A stretch of DNA of 6,849 nucleotides from Candidatus Zixiibacteriota bacterium (GCA_029933635.1 JAOZNS010000143.1:1-6849), one strand, 5' to 3'. Positions 1-6,312 are shown, counted from the stretch's first letter. Program-made: numbers and translations. Notes: generated by a model from the letters alone, not told the origin.

Positions 1-944
1 CCTCCTATTATTATTCCTCTATCCCAGTCTTGAATTGCTCCGGCCACGATCTCAGAACCCGAGGCGGATCCTTTATCCACCAGCACGGCTAAGGGAAGTG
101 TGGGGAAAAGAGGGGTTCCTTCGGAAAAGAATTTTTTATTCTGGTTTTTCGTCTTTCCTTTGGTCTGGACCACCAGTCTGCCTGGCTTCAGAAAGATGCT
201 TGTCACCTCCACCGCCTGAGAAAGCAGTCCACCCGGGTTTCCCCTCAGGTCCAGGATCAATCCCTTGATATCTTTACGTTGAAGTTCGCTCACCGCCTCT
301 TTCACTTCGTCGGCAGAAAGATCGGAGAAACGATTCAATCTGACGTATCCGATTCCCTCATGGGCCAAGCCATAGTAAGGAACCGCCCTCAGGGAGATCA
401 CATCCCTTTCGATGGCATATTCCATTGGCTTTTTGATTCCTTCCCTTTCTATGGTGATATGAACTACGGTTCCCTTTTTGCCCCTCAGCTTCGTTACCGC
501 CTCCTCTATGGTGATCCCTTTGGTGGAGACACCTTCGATCTTGGTGATTCGATCTCCTGCTTGAATCCCCATTCGTTCCGCTGGGGTATCCTCCAGAGGA
601 GAGATGACGGTAAGCCATCCATCCTTTATGGCGATCTCTATGCCCAATCCCTCAAACTGTCCATGAGTATCTTCCAACAAAGCACTATACTGCTTTGGCT
701 CCAGATACTCCGAGTATGGATCCAACGCTCCCAGCATTCCTACGATCCCAGCTTTGATCAGCTCGGAAGGATCGATCTCCTCCATATAATGGGAGCTAAC
801 CACCGAGGCTATCTGCCTGAATTCTTCCAGATCCGCATATAAACTGTCGGTCAGGGCATATACCAGCCCTCCAATCAAAAGCGCCATTAAGGCCACCCCT
901 AAAAACAGGGCAGCCTTTCTGACTTTTATGTATTCTTCCTTCAT
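1..944 (-). CDS. S41 family carboxy-terminal processing protease (CtpA/CtpB type), C-terminus cut by window edge
   Basis: This is a membrane-anchored serine protease of the S41 family, which cleaves proteins near their C-termini outside the cytoplasmic membrane. The frame is open from an ATG at 944 to the left edge, with 314 complete codons visible. Residues 1-10 are charged, and residues 11-31 form one hydrophobic segment that can act as an uncleaved signal anchor. A PDZ domain covers about 98-172 (FEGLGIEI start, GIQAGDRI core). The protease core contains LDLRGNPGG at 231-239 and KGSASGSEIVAGA at 291-303. By comparison with the family, Ser295 is the nucleophile; its lysine partner, about 25 residues later, lies outside the window. 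The start is supported by GGAGG at 951-955, 6 nt before the ATG. The gene stands alone after a 328-base gap, so it probably has its own promoter. The family assignment is secure; the substrate is unknown. Confidence 0.93.
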   Translation of the reverse strand, partial: MKEEYIKVRKAALFLGVALMALLIGGLVYALTDSLYADLEEFRQIASVVSSHYMEEIDPSELIKAGIVGMLGALDPYSEYLEPKQYSALLEDTHGQFEGLGIEIAIKDGWLTVISPLEDTPAERMGIQAGDRITKIEGVSTKGITIEEAVTKLRGKKGTVVHITIEREGIKKPMEYAIERDVISLRAVPYYGLAHEGIGYVRLNRFSDLSADEVKEAVSELQRKDIKGLILDLRGNPGGLLSQAVEVTSIFLKPGRLVVQTKGKTKNQNKKFFSEGTPLFPTLPLAVLVDKGSASGSEIVAGAIQDWDRGIIIG

Positions 945-1272
945 AATCAACCTCCAGAGGCTTTGCTTAATCAATTTTAATCATTCCAAATCCATCCAAA
1001 TTGAAATCTTTTCCAATCTGGCATACAATAATATAAGCCTTAAATACTATTTGTTACATCATTTTTAAATTGAAGCCGCAATCAGAGGGGAATGTAAGCG
1101 CTCGATGAAAAAACGATCTTGGAGCCCGAAAGTTTGCTTTTTCGGTTTTCTCAAATTCAAATTACCTTATGGTTCAAATACTTAGATTTCATCGAAAAAA
1201 ACTGTCCAGCCGGGCACTTCGATTCTTCACCTTCTGCCGGATAATAACATCCCGCTGGAGCAAAGGGAGACT
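945..1272. other. Gene-free intergenic stretch between tmk and the S41 protease gene
   Basis: These 328 bases hold no convincing coding region. Reading on the minus strand, the tmk-proximal part (1195-1259) folds into a terminator-like structure ending in seven T. Next comes a 9-bp inverted repeat (TCGATGAAA at 1102-1110, TTTCATCGA at 1187-1195) that encloses a small hairpin (CCGAAA at 1126-1131, TTTCGG at 1140-1145). The part nearest the protease gene, about 945-1080, is AT-rich and is the likely place for its promoter, but I could not pick a convincing -35/-10 pair. The protease Shine-Dalgarno site is at 951-955. Confidence 0.6.
1195..1259 (-). terminator. Possible intrinsic terminator after tmk
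   Basis: On the minus strand, TCCAGCGGG (1259-1251) can pair with CCCGGCTGGA (1214-1205) with one bulged base. Three bases later come seven T (1201-1195). It starts 13 bases after the tmk stop codon, the right place for a terminator. The enclosed loop is long (36 nt), and the segment TGCCCGG at 1216-1210 can instead pair with CCGGCA at 1240-1235, so the fold is not a classic short hairpin. Confidence is moderate for that reason. Confidence 0.42.
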
Positions 1273-1908
1273 CTATCTTCTTGCTTTACCAAAAAAGGAA
1301 TCTACCACCTTTCTCACATTCTGCCAGGTTTCATCGATATCCTTGGTCCCATCGATTAGCTTTATTCTTCTCCGGTTCTGTCGGGCAATGGTTAAATAAC
1401 CTCTCCTTGTCCTTTGATGAAATTCAAACCTTTCCCTTTCCAGACGATCTTTTTTTCTTTTCTCCTTTTCTTTTCTTCTAAACGATATCTTGACCGGTAA
1501 GTCCAAAAGTATGGTCAAATCGGGCACAAGCCCAGATGTGGAGATCTGATTTAACTGTTTTATCATCTTTTTGTTCAAACCTCTCCCATACCCTTGATAA
1601 GCCAAGCTGGAGTCGGCATATCTGTCGCAGACAACCACCTTCCCCTCTTTTAAGGCAGGCAGGATCATCCTTTCCGTGAGTTGAGCTCTGGCGGATTGAT
1701 ACAACAAAAGCTCGGAGATAAGGCTCATCTCTGAATTTTTTTCACTCAAAAGGATTCGTCTGATTCTCTCCGCTATCCTTTCACCTCCAGGCTCTCTCAC
1801 CAGAAGAACTTGATGCCCTCTTCTTCGCAGGTAAGAGACCAGCTTGCGTGCCTGGGTGGTTTTGCCACAGCAGTCTATCCCTTCAAAGGTTATGAAAAAT
1901 CCAGCCAT
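1273..1908 (-). CDS. tmk: Thymidylate kinase (dTMP kinase)
   Basis: This enzyme phosphorylates dTMP to dTDP with ATP in the cytoplasm, an essential step of dTTP synthesis. With the chosen start it has 211 residues, the normal length for bacterial Tmk. The P-loop is at 10-17 in FEGIDCCGKTTQ, the DRY motif at 95-97 is followed by DSSLAYQGYGRGL, and the LID region at about 144-165 is rich in Lys/Arg and includes KKDRLERERFEF. The ILLDLP strand is at 133-138. The P-loop has two cysteines where Gly-Ala or Gly-Ser is usual, an unremarked but not inactivating change. The frame stays open upstream to an ATG at 1956, but that extension would encode repeat sequence (GDWKLQSENW). The ATG at 1908 begins the conserved domain and has GGAG at 1916-1919, so I take 1908. 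It is separated from the inositol genes upstream by a terminator, so it is probably its own transcription unit. Confidence 0.95.
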   Translation of the reverse strand: MAGFFITFEGIDCCGKTTQARKLVSYLRRRGHQVLLVREPGGERIAERIRRILLSEKNSEMSLISELLLYQSARAQLTERMILPALKEGKVVVCDRYADSSLAYQGYGRGLNKKMIKQLNQISTSGLVPDLTILLDLPVKISFRRKEKEKRKKDRLERERFEFHQRTRRGYLTIARQNRRRIKLIDGTKDIDETWQNVRKVVDSFFGKARR

Positions 1909-1913
1909 GTCTG

Positions 1914-1972
1914 GTCTCCAGTTTTCACTCTGCAGTTTCCAGTCTCCAGAGTGCAAACTGCAAACTGGAGAC
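1914..1972. repeat. Nested inverted repeat in the tmk leader
   Basis: The outer arms are a perfect 11-bp inverted repeat: GTCTCCAGTTT at 1914-1924 and AAACTGGAGAC at 1962-1972. Inside are two further perfect 7-bp inverted repeats, CACTCTG 1926-1932 with CAGAGTG 1947-1953, and GCAGTTT 1932-1938 with AAACTGC 1955-1961. The two inner pairs cross each other, so they cannot both form in one simple hairpin. On the minus strand the 3' arm contains GGAG, which sits 7 nt before the tmk ATG at 1908 and is the likely ribosome binding site. The words GCAGTTT, CCAGTTT and CTGGAGAC recur within the element, giving it the look of a dispersed repeat unit rather than ordinary leader sequence. Confidence 0.8.
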
Positions 1973-2004
1973 TGCCCAATCCTGAGATCGAAGGGCTACC
2001 GGAG

Positions 2005-2039
2005 AAAATAAAGAGGTGGTGTATCGTTCCAACCACCTC
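2005..2039 (-). terminator. Intrinsic terminator of the inositol gene cluster
   Basis: On the minus strand a perfect 8-bp stem, GAGGTGGT (2039-2032) with ACCACCTC (2020-2013), closes an 11-nt loop. It is followed directly by the T-rich run TTTATTTTC. It lies about 35 nt after the stop codon of the inositol-phosphate synthase gene and ends its transcription before tmk. Confidence 0.8.
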
Positions 2040-2073
2040 CTTGAAGCACAGTCACCTTTCATCAAATACCGTT

Positions 2074-3198
2074 CTATCTTTTCGCCAGTTTCTTGGCTTT
2101 CAAAGGGACGACCTTCTTCTCTTTTTTCCCATATTTTTTTATGAACTCCTCGGTCAGGATACGAGCCTGTTCATCGGTGTATTGCTTGGGCGGTGATTTC
2201 ATGAAATAGGAAGATGGTCCTTCAATTGCGCCGGACAGCTTGTGATTCAAAGCTAATTTACAGCATCTAACCGCATCTATCACCACACCAGCAGAGTTGG
2301 GAGAATCCCATACCTCCAATTTCAACTCCACGTTTAGAGGGACATCCCCGAAGGTTCGACCCTCCATCCGTATGTAAGCCCATTTTCGATCGGTCAGCCA
2401 GGCTACATAATCGGAGGGACCTATATGCACGTTGTTGGCCCCCAAATCATAATCCAACTGAGAGGTGACCGCATTGGTCTTGGAAATTTTTTTGGATTCC
2501 AGTCGGGAACGCTCCAGCATGTTGAGAAAGTCGGTGTTTCCTCCCACGTTCAGTTGAGAGGTCCTCTCCAGTCTCACCCCTCTATCTCGGAAAAGCCTGG
2601 TTAAGACCCGGTGGGCGATGGTGGCTCCAACCTGTGATTTTATGTCATCCCCTATCACCGGCACCCCCCGATCAACGAAACGCTTCTGCCAGTATTTTTC
2701 CCTGGCGATGAAGACCGGGATGCAATTAACGAAGCCACAGCCAGCTTCCAGAACCTGTTCCACATACCATTTGGTTGCCTCCTCGCTTCCCACAGGAAGA
2801 TAGCTGACCACAACATCCGTTTTGGTCTCCTTGAGTATCTTGACTATATCAGCGGTCGGTCCGGGGGCTTTCTGAATTATCTGGGAAAGATATTTTCCCA
2901 ATCCATCATGGGTCATCCCCCGGTGAACCGGAACTCCCAGACGAGGAACCGAACAGAACTTATAGGTGTTGTTGGGATAGGCGAATATTGCTTCCGCAAG
3001 GTCCTTTCCCACCTTGTTTTTATCAATATCAAAGGCGGCGGAAAACTCTATATCCCTTATGTGATATCCCCCCAAATTGACGTGCATCAATCCGGGAACA
3101 AAATCCTTCTCCTTGGCATCCTTGTAATATTGCACGCCTTGCACAAAAGAGGAGGCGCAGTTTCCCACGCCGATGATGGCTACTCTTATCTTATCCAT
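2074..3198 (-). CDS. ino1: myo-Inositol-1-phosphate synthase (short, actinobacterial/archaeal type)
   Basis: This is an NAD-dependent cytoplasmic enzyme that isomerises glucose-6-phosphate to 1L-myo-inositol-1-phosphate, the entry point of inositol lipid synthesis. It has 374 residues; the mycobacterial enzyme, which it resembles along its length, has about 367, while eukaryotic forms are over 500. The Rossmann glycine motif GVGNCASS is at 10-17. Conserved blocks are VSYLPVGSEEA (131-141), GDDIKSQVGATI (183-194), QLNVGGNTDFLNML (215-228), NVHIGPSD (256-263), LEVWDSPNSAGV (294-305) and YFMKSPPKQ (331-339). The C-terminus ends in a lysine-rich tail (about 354-374) that looks like a lineage-specific extension. 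The start is supported by AAGGAGGAG at 3201-3209, 2 nt before the ATG. It lies 50 nt after the phosphatidyltransferase gene with no terminator between, so the two are probably cotranscribed, and an intrinsic terminator follows it. Confidence 0.96.
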   Translation of the reverse strand: MDKIRVAIIGVGNCASSFVQGVQYYKDAKEKDFVPGLMHVNLGGYHIRDIEFSAAFDIDKNKVGKDLAEAIFAYPNNTYKFCSVPRLGVPVHRGMTHDGLGKYLSQIIQKAPGPTADIVKILKETKTDVVVSYLPVGSEEATKWYVEQVLEAGCGFVNCIPVFIAREKYWQKRFVDRGVPVIGDDIKSQVGATIAHRVLTRLFRDRGVRLERTSQLNVGGNTDFLNMLERSRLESKKISKTNAVTSQLDYDLGANNVHIGPSDYVAWLTDRKWAYIRMEGRTFGDVPLNVELKLEVWDSPNSAGVVIDAVRCCKLALNHKLSGAIEGPSSYFMKSPPKQYTDEQARILTEEFIKKYGKKEKKVVPLKAKKLAKR

Positions 3199-3239
3199 TT
3201 CTCCTCCTTTTCGTTTATGCTATTCTGCTGACCTGTGTT

Positions 3240-3292
3240 GGGTTAACTTTAGCTTTCCTTCCTGCTCAATTCTTTTCGAATAAAGTTAACCC
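3240..3292. repeat. 12-bp inverted repeat spanning the stop codon of the phosphatidyltransferase gene
   Basis: GGGTTAACTTTA at 3240-3251 and TAAAGTTAACCC at 3281-3292 are perfect reverse complements separated by 29 nt. The left arm overlaps the stop codon (3249-3251) and runs into the gap before ino1; the right arm is inside the coding region. There is no T-run after it, so it does not look like a terminator. It could form an RNA stem between two cotranscribed genes. Each arm also contains the palindrome GTTAAC. Confidence 0.6.
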
Positions 3293-3878
3293 TCTGAATC
3301 ACGGTTATATTGGCAAAGATGGCGATGAACCAGATGGTGGCTATCACAAAATATATGCCGATTTTGGGAATGGCGCCCAGAAAAGATCCGATGGCTAAAT
3401 AGGTTATCCTTTCCTCCCTTTTCATAACTCCCACCTTGCACTCGATTCCTAAACCTTCAGCTCTTGCCCGGGTGTAGCTCACCATGAAGGAGCCGGTGAT
3501 AGCTAAGATTATCAAGTATATTACGTGGCTATGTTTGTCATAGAAAAAGATAGCCAGACCAAGAAAAAGCAAAACTTCGGAGTATCTGTCGATGGTGGAA
3601 TCCATCAGGGCCCCGAATCTCGACATCCGGTGAGTCTCCCGGGCTAATCTCCCATCCAGCACATCACATACGCCTGCCAGCACCACCATCACTCCGGCGG
3701 CAAGAAAATATCCTTGACGGAAGAAGTTGAAGCCCAAGATGGAAAGCCCCAGTCCAGAGAAGGTGATGACGTGGGGATGAACCCTTAAATTTATCAGAAA
3801 TTTGGCGATCGGCTCGATGATGGTCTCAAATCCCTGGACCCAGTGCCTGTTTAAAAGCTTAAGTTCTGCCATAATCAT
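3249..3878 (-). CDS. CDP-alcohol phosphatidyltransferase, likely phosphatidylinositol-phosphate synthase
   Basis: This is an integral membrane enzyme of the CDP-alcohol phosphatidyltransferase family, 209 residues, with several hydrophobic segments. The family signature D-x2-DG-x2-AR-x8-G-x3-D-x3-D is complete, with Asp72, Asp75, Asp93 and Asp97 as the metal-binding residues (CDVLDGRLARE ... FGALMDSTID). The later motifs SYTRARAEGLG (134-144) and KREER (153-157) match the inositol-phosphate-accepting branch found in mycobacteria and archaea. The expected reaction is CDP-diacylglycerol plus inositol-1-phosphate giving phosphatidylinositol phosphate. The adjacent ino1 would supply the inositol-1-phosphate, which supports this choice over phosphatidylglycerophosphate synthase. 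There is no fused nucleotidyltransferase domain, so it is not the bifunctional enzyme of di-inositol-phosphate synthesis. The start at 3878 has no clear Shine-Dalgarno site; a second ATG at 3872 is equally possible. Family is certain; inositol specificity is probable. Confidence 0.88.
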   Translation of the reverse strand: MIMAELKLLNRHWVQGFETIIEPIAKFLINLRVHPHVITFSGLGLSILGFNFFRQGYFLAAGVMVVLAGVCDVLDGRLARETHRMSRFGALMDSTIDRYSEVLLFLGLAIFFYDKHSHVIYLIILAITGSFMVSYTRARAEGLGIECKVGVMKREERITYLAIGSFLGAIPKIGIYFVIATIWFIAIFANITVIQRVNFIRKELSRKES

Positions 3879-3898
3879 AGATTTTTGTTGATTTTAAC

Positions 3899-3919
3899 TC
3901 GAAGATTAAAACTCTTCGA
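3899..3919. other. Perfect 7-bp stem-loop in the gap between the PAP2 and phosphatidyltransferase genes
   Basis: TCGAAGA at 3899-3905 and TCTTCGA at 3913-3919 form a perfect 7-bp stem with a 7-nt loop in the 59-nt gap between the two genes. Neither strand has a T-run after it, so I do not call it a terminator. It may be an RNA processing or stability element, or a binding site for a dimeric protein. Confidence 0.45.
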
Positions 3920-3937
3920 TGGTAATGCTTTATAATA

Positions 3938-4861
3938 TCAGTCCAATCGGGCTAAGTCAAGCGAAAATTCCTTTTCTCTTATTTGTTGCTTTTCTGAGTT
4001 GATCCTTTTTTGAATCAATCTGTCGCACAAAAGGATGCTTACCCCCCCCACCAGAATACCAGCTACAACATCGGAAACGTAATGAAATCGACCATAGACC
4101 GTGGCAATCAAAAGGCTGGCTATCAAAGGAGAAAGCAGATAATACAGAAGACGATGATGTCTTCGAGCATAGATTAAAACCACCAGCGCCACAGCCACGT
4201 GAGAGCTGGGCATGGCTCCCCCACGGATTCCTGCCACATTTATTAAGCTGTGCGCCAGGGAGGTGAAAAAACCCCCGTTTATCCCCACATGGTGACTGTT
4301 CACCAGAGCAAACCGGGGACCCTCCACCGGAAAGAGTATAAATCCCAGATATGATATATAATAGGCCACCGCTGAGGTGAAAAGCAGATCATCGAATTCT
4401 TTGATCTTGTGGCTGAGGAAAAGCCCCACCCCCAATATCACCAGAAGAAAATAATAGAAAGTGTAGGAAAACATCATGTATTCGTTCAGTCCCCAACAGA
4501 TGAACCTTTCCATCCACACGGTGGGATACATGCCGAAAATTGAAAGCTCTACCTGGTTTATCAAAGGATCGAAAAAGTGAGGAAATATCAGATGGACTAA
4601 ATGCCTGGTCTCCTCATAAAGCACTATAAAAAATACCAGAGGATACCAGTGACGTAAAAAGAACAACCACCTGCTTACCTTCTGATTTAATCCATTTGCT
4701 ATGAGAACAAGCGCTAAACAGATGATTAAATTGAAGGCTATATAGCTTGTCCAATTGGGGAGATTAGAATGAAAGAGCAGGATCAAAATGCTTAAGACCA
4801 CCATGTAAATGAAGGTGGCTTTATCCACCAGAAGATAGCAGGAATTTCTATTGGTTGTCAT
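3938..4861 (-). CDS. PAP2_3/Aur1-like membrane phosphatase or phosphotransferase
   Basis: This is a 307-residue multi-pass membrane protein of the PAP2 superfamily, whose members remove or transfer phosphate-linked groups on lipids at the membrane. The three motif regions are FPVEGPRFAL (177-186), GAMPSSHVAVAL (215-226) and YGRFHYVSDVVAG (256-268). His221 and His260, with Arg258 and Asp264, are the expected catalytic residues. The GPR block and PSSHVA form look more like the inositolphosphotransferase-like (Aur1_C/PAP2_3) branch than classical KxxxxxxRP phosphatases. Six or so hydrophobic segments begin at about residue 17. The neighbouring genes make inositol-1-phosphate and couple it to lipid, so a role in dephosphorylating phosphatidylinositol phosphate, or moving a phosphoinositol group, is an attractive inference. 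The frame extends to a TTG at 4888, but the ATG at 4861 is preferred although no strong ribosome binding site is visible. Undecaprenyl-phosphate or general lipid phosphatase activity is the main alternative. Confidence 0.87.
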   Translation of the reverse strand: MTTNRNSCYLLVDKATFIYMVVLSILILLFHSNLPNWTSYIAFNLIICLALVLIANGLNQKVSRWLFFLRHWYPLVFFIVLYEETRHLVHLIFPHFFDPLINQVELSIFGMYPTVWMERFICWGLNEYMMFSYTFYYFLLVILGVGLFLSHKIKEFDDLLFTSAVAYYISYLGFILFPVEGPRFALVNSHHVGINGGFFTSLAHSLINVAGIRGGAMPSSHVAVALVVLIYARRHHRLLYYLLSPLIASLLIATVYGRFHYVSDVVAGILVGGVSILLCDRLIQKRINSEKQQIREKEFSLDLARLD

Positions 4862-4871
4862 CGTCGGGCAA

Positions 4872-5030
4872 TTAACCAAAGATACCAACTAATTTCAAAG
4901 CCGTGTCGGGACTTAATCTTACTACTATCCCAAGCATCGGGAAAGGCTCCTGAGGACAATGAGAATGGATAAGATTGTAAATAGAAAAAGAATTTTTCGA
5001 CTTTAACTGCTTATACTTACCTCCTAACAT
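4872..5030 (-). CDS. Doubtful 52-residue ORF at the junction of the two gene blocks
   Basis: An ATG at 5030 opens 52 codons ending with TAA at 4872-4874, 10 nt before the preferred start of the PAP2 gene. The product begins MLGGKYKQLKSKN and ends ALKLVGIFG; I recognise no domain. An internal ATG (residue 32) has AGGAG upstream. A purine-rich stretch before the first ATG is a weak ribosome binding site. It lies where the AT-rich restriction module meets the inositol genes. It may be a leader ORF, the remnant of another gene, or chance. Confidence 0.2.
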   Translation of the reverse strand: MLGGKYKQLKSKNSFSIYNLIHSHCPQEPFPMLGIVVRLSPDTALKLVGIFG

Positions 5031-5049
5031 GATTTCTCTCTTCCCAAGA

Positions 5050-6312
5050 TTAAGCCTCAGTAGCGCATAAAACTTGAATTACATCAGCCAAATATTCAGC
5101 CTTCTTCTTTCCAACGGGCAACAATCTTCCCACAAACAAATTAGGGTGTTTATTTAACAGGTAATTTACGATTGCTTCAAGTTCATTTTCCGCACCCTCT
5201 GAATCAATAAGATCATCATATTTGGTCCTCAAATCCTTATCTCGTTTTAATAAATCTAAAACAATCGACATGTAATTATTCTTATGCTTAAGTAATATAG
5301 CTCTTTCGTCTATAGCAATTAACTGCGACAACCAAATATCATCGTATTTCAATAGTAATAGATCAGATACTGGAAAATTTTTTCTAAAAAGCTTTAGTGT
5401 AATATCATTTCCATATAGGGCACCAATTTTTACTTTTAGGCTTGAATAACTTAAATTAAGCTCCATCTGTAAGTTCTCAGGATCTTCGTTAATTATCTTC
5501 ATTGTTGAACTTTGCTTTGTCAGACTTTGCAGGTATTCAAAACCTTGTTTGCTTGAAGAATAAAATCCATTAGTTTTATCGCTCTGGATTGTTGCGGGAT
5601 TATCACCTTTATCAAACAAAACACCGATATATATTTCAAAATTTTTAATCCCAAAATTATCAAGCAATTCCGCCAAAGAAAATTCTTTGTCATTTTTTCT
5701 AAACAACTTTTTATTTGACTTCAAATACTCTACAAAAATCCCAAACTTTTCAGAAGTCCAGATTTCTCGCCTTCCAGCCGTTCCTCCAGTATCTACTCTA
5801 TTCTTAAGTTCAGCTAACACCATCGTTTTTTCAGCTTGTATAATGCTTCCTACGTCAGTACTTACATCCCTATCACCCAACCAGTCCCATTCAATTGTTC
5901 TTAAAATTTTCTTTTCCTTTGATGATAATCCTTTCTGAGTAAAGATTCCTTTCTTTTTATGAAGAGATGGATATTCCAACCAAAAGGGAAGTTTACTAAG
6001 TGCTATGTCAAGAGAGCAAGTTTCAAAAGATGAGGCTATTTTCTTTTCGATATACTTCCCCCTACCTCCTTGGCTATGGTGATAATAAGAGGCGACACCT
6101 AATAAAGCCTCATAATATTCTTTAATTTCGAATGGAACACTCAACAACCCATCGTAAACCTTGGCTACAGGATCAAAATCCTTAGCATTAACATCAATGC
6201 ACAACTCCTTAAAATTTACTAATATATTTTTATATGGTTCGTAAAGTAATATCCGTCCAAGGTCTAATTTTTCTTTCGCCTTTACACAAAGAAGATTCCT
6301 TTTTGTAATCAT
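5050..6312 (-). CDS. Probable type II restriction endonuclease (PD-(D/E)xK fold) paired with a DNA methyltransferase
   Basis: I do not recognise a named family for this 420-residue soluble protein. It has no signal peptide or membrane segment. A candidate nuclease core lies at about 140-190: Asp153 in STDVGS, then the strand MVLAELKNR with Glu168 and Lys170, giving D-x14-E-x-K, followed by VDTGGTAGRREIW. That arrangement fits a PD-(D/E)xK metal-dependent nuclease and is the only such pattern seen. The N-terminal 130 residues and the C-terminal half (about 210-420) have no motif I can name and may carry DNA recognition. The start codon lies 2 nt after the stop of a DNA methyltransferase gene, so translation is probably coupled; GGGGAAAT just upstream can serve as ribosome binding site. 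This context is the main support for the restriction role. The gene is markedly AT-rich compared with the inositol genes, consistent with horizontal transfer. Another DNA-acting partner of the methyltransferase is the main alternative. Confidence 0.68.
   Translation of the reverse strand: MITKRNLLCVKAKEKLDLGRILLYEPYKNILVNFKELCIDVNAKDFDPVAKVYDGLLSVPFEIKEYYEALLGVASYYHHSQGGRGKYIEKKIASSFETCSLDIALSKLPFWLEYPSLHKKKGIFTQKGLSSKEKKILRTIEWDWLGDRDVSTDVGSIIQAEKTMVLAELKNRVDTGGTAGRREIWTSEKFGIFVEYLKSNKKLFRKNDKEFSLAELLDNFGIKNFEIYIGVLFDKGDNPATIQSDKTNGFYSSSKQGFEYLQSLTKQSSTMKIINEDPENLQMELNLSYSSLKVKIGALYGNDITLKLFRKNFPVSDLLLLKYDDIWLSQLIAIDERAILLKHKNNYMSIVLDLLKRDKDLRTKYDDLIDSEGAENELEAIVNYLLNKHPNLFVGRLLPVGKKKAEYLADVIQVLCATEA

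Noticed and set aside
279..842. Plus-strand ORF of 187 codons
   Set aside because: It lies wholly opposite the S41 protease gene, whose minus-strand frame carries all family motifs; the plus-strand product matches nothing.
1909..1956. Extended N-terminus of thymidylate kinase starting at the ATG at 1956
   Set aside because: The extra 16 residues are encoded by the inverted repeat element, and the conserved domain begins at the ATG at 1908, which has its own ribosome binding site.
2029..2042. AAGGAGGT on the minus strand read as a strong ribosome binding site
   Set aside because: It is part of the terminator stem after ino1, and the only nearby start (TTG) opens a short frame through the repeat with no recognisable product.
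1810..2196. Plus-strand ORF of 128 codons
   Set aside because: It crosses the tmk start, the repeat, the terminator and the ino1 end, and has no recognisable product.
4862..4888. TTG start nine codons upstream for the PAP2 gene
   Set aside because: No ribosome binding site precedes it, and the ATG at 4861 keeps all membrane segments and motifs. It cannot be fully excluded.
4984..4998. GAAAAA/TTTTTC hairpin as a terminator after the endonuclease gene
   Set aside because: The stem is only 6 bp and almost all A-T, with no adequate T-run on the minus strand, so it is too weak to call.
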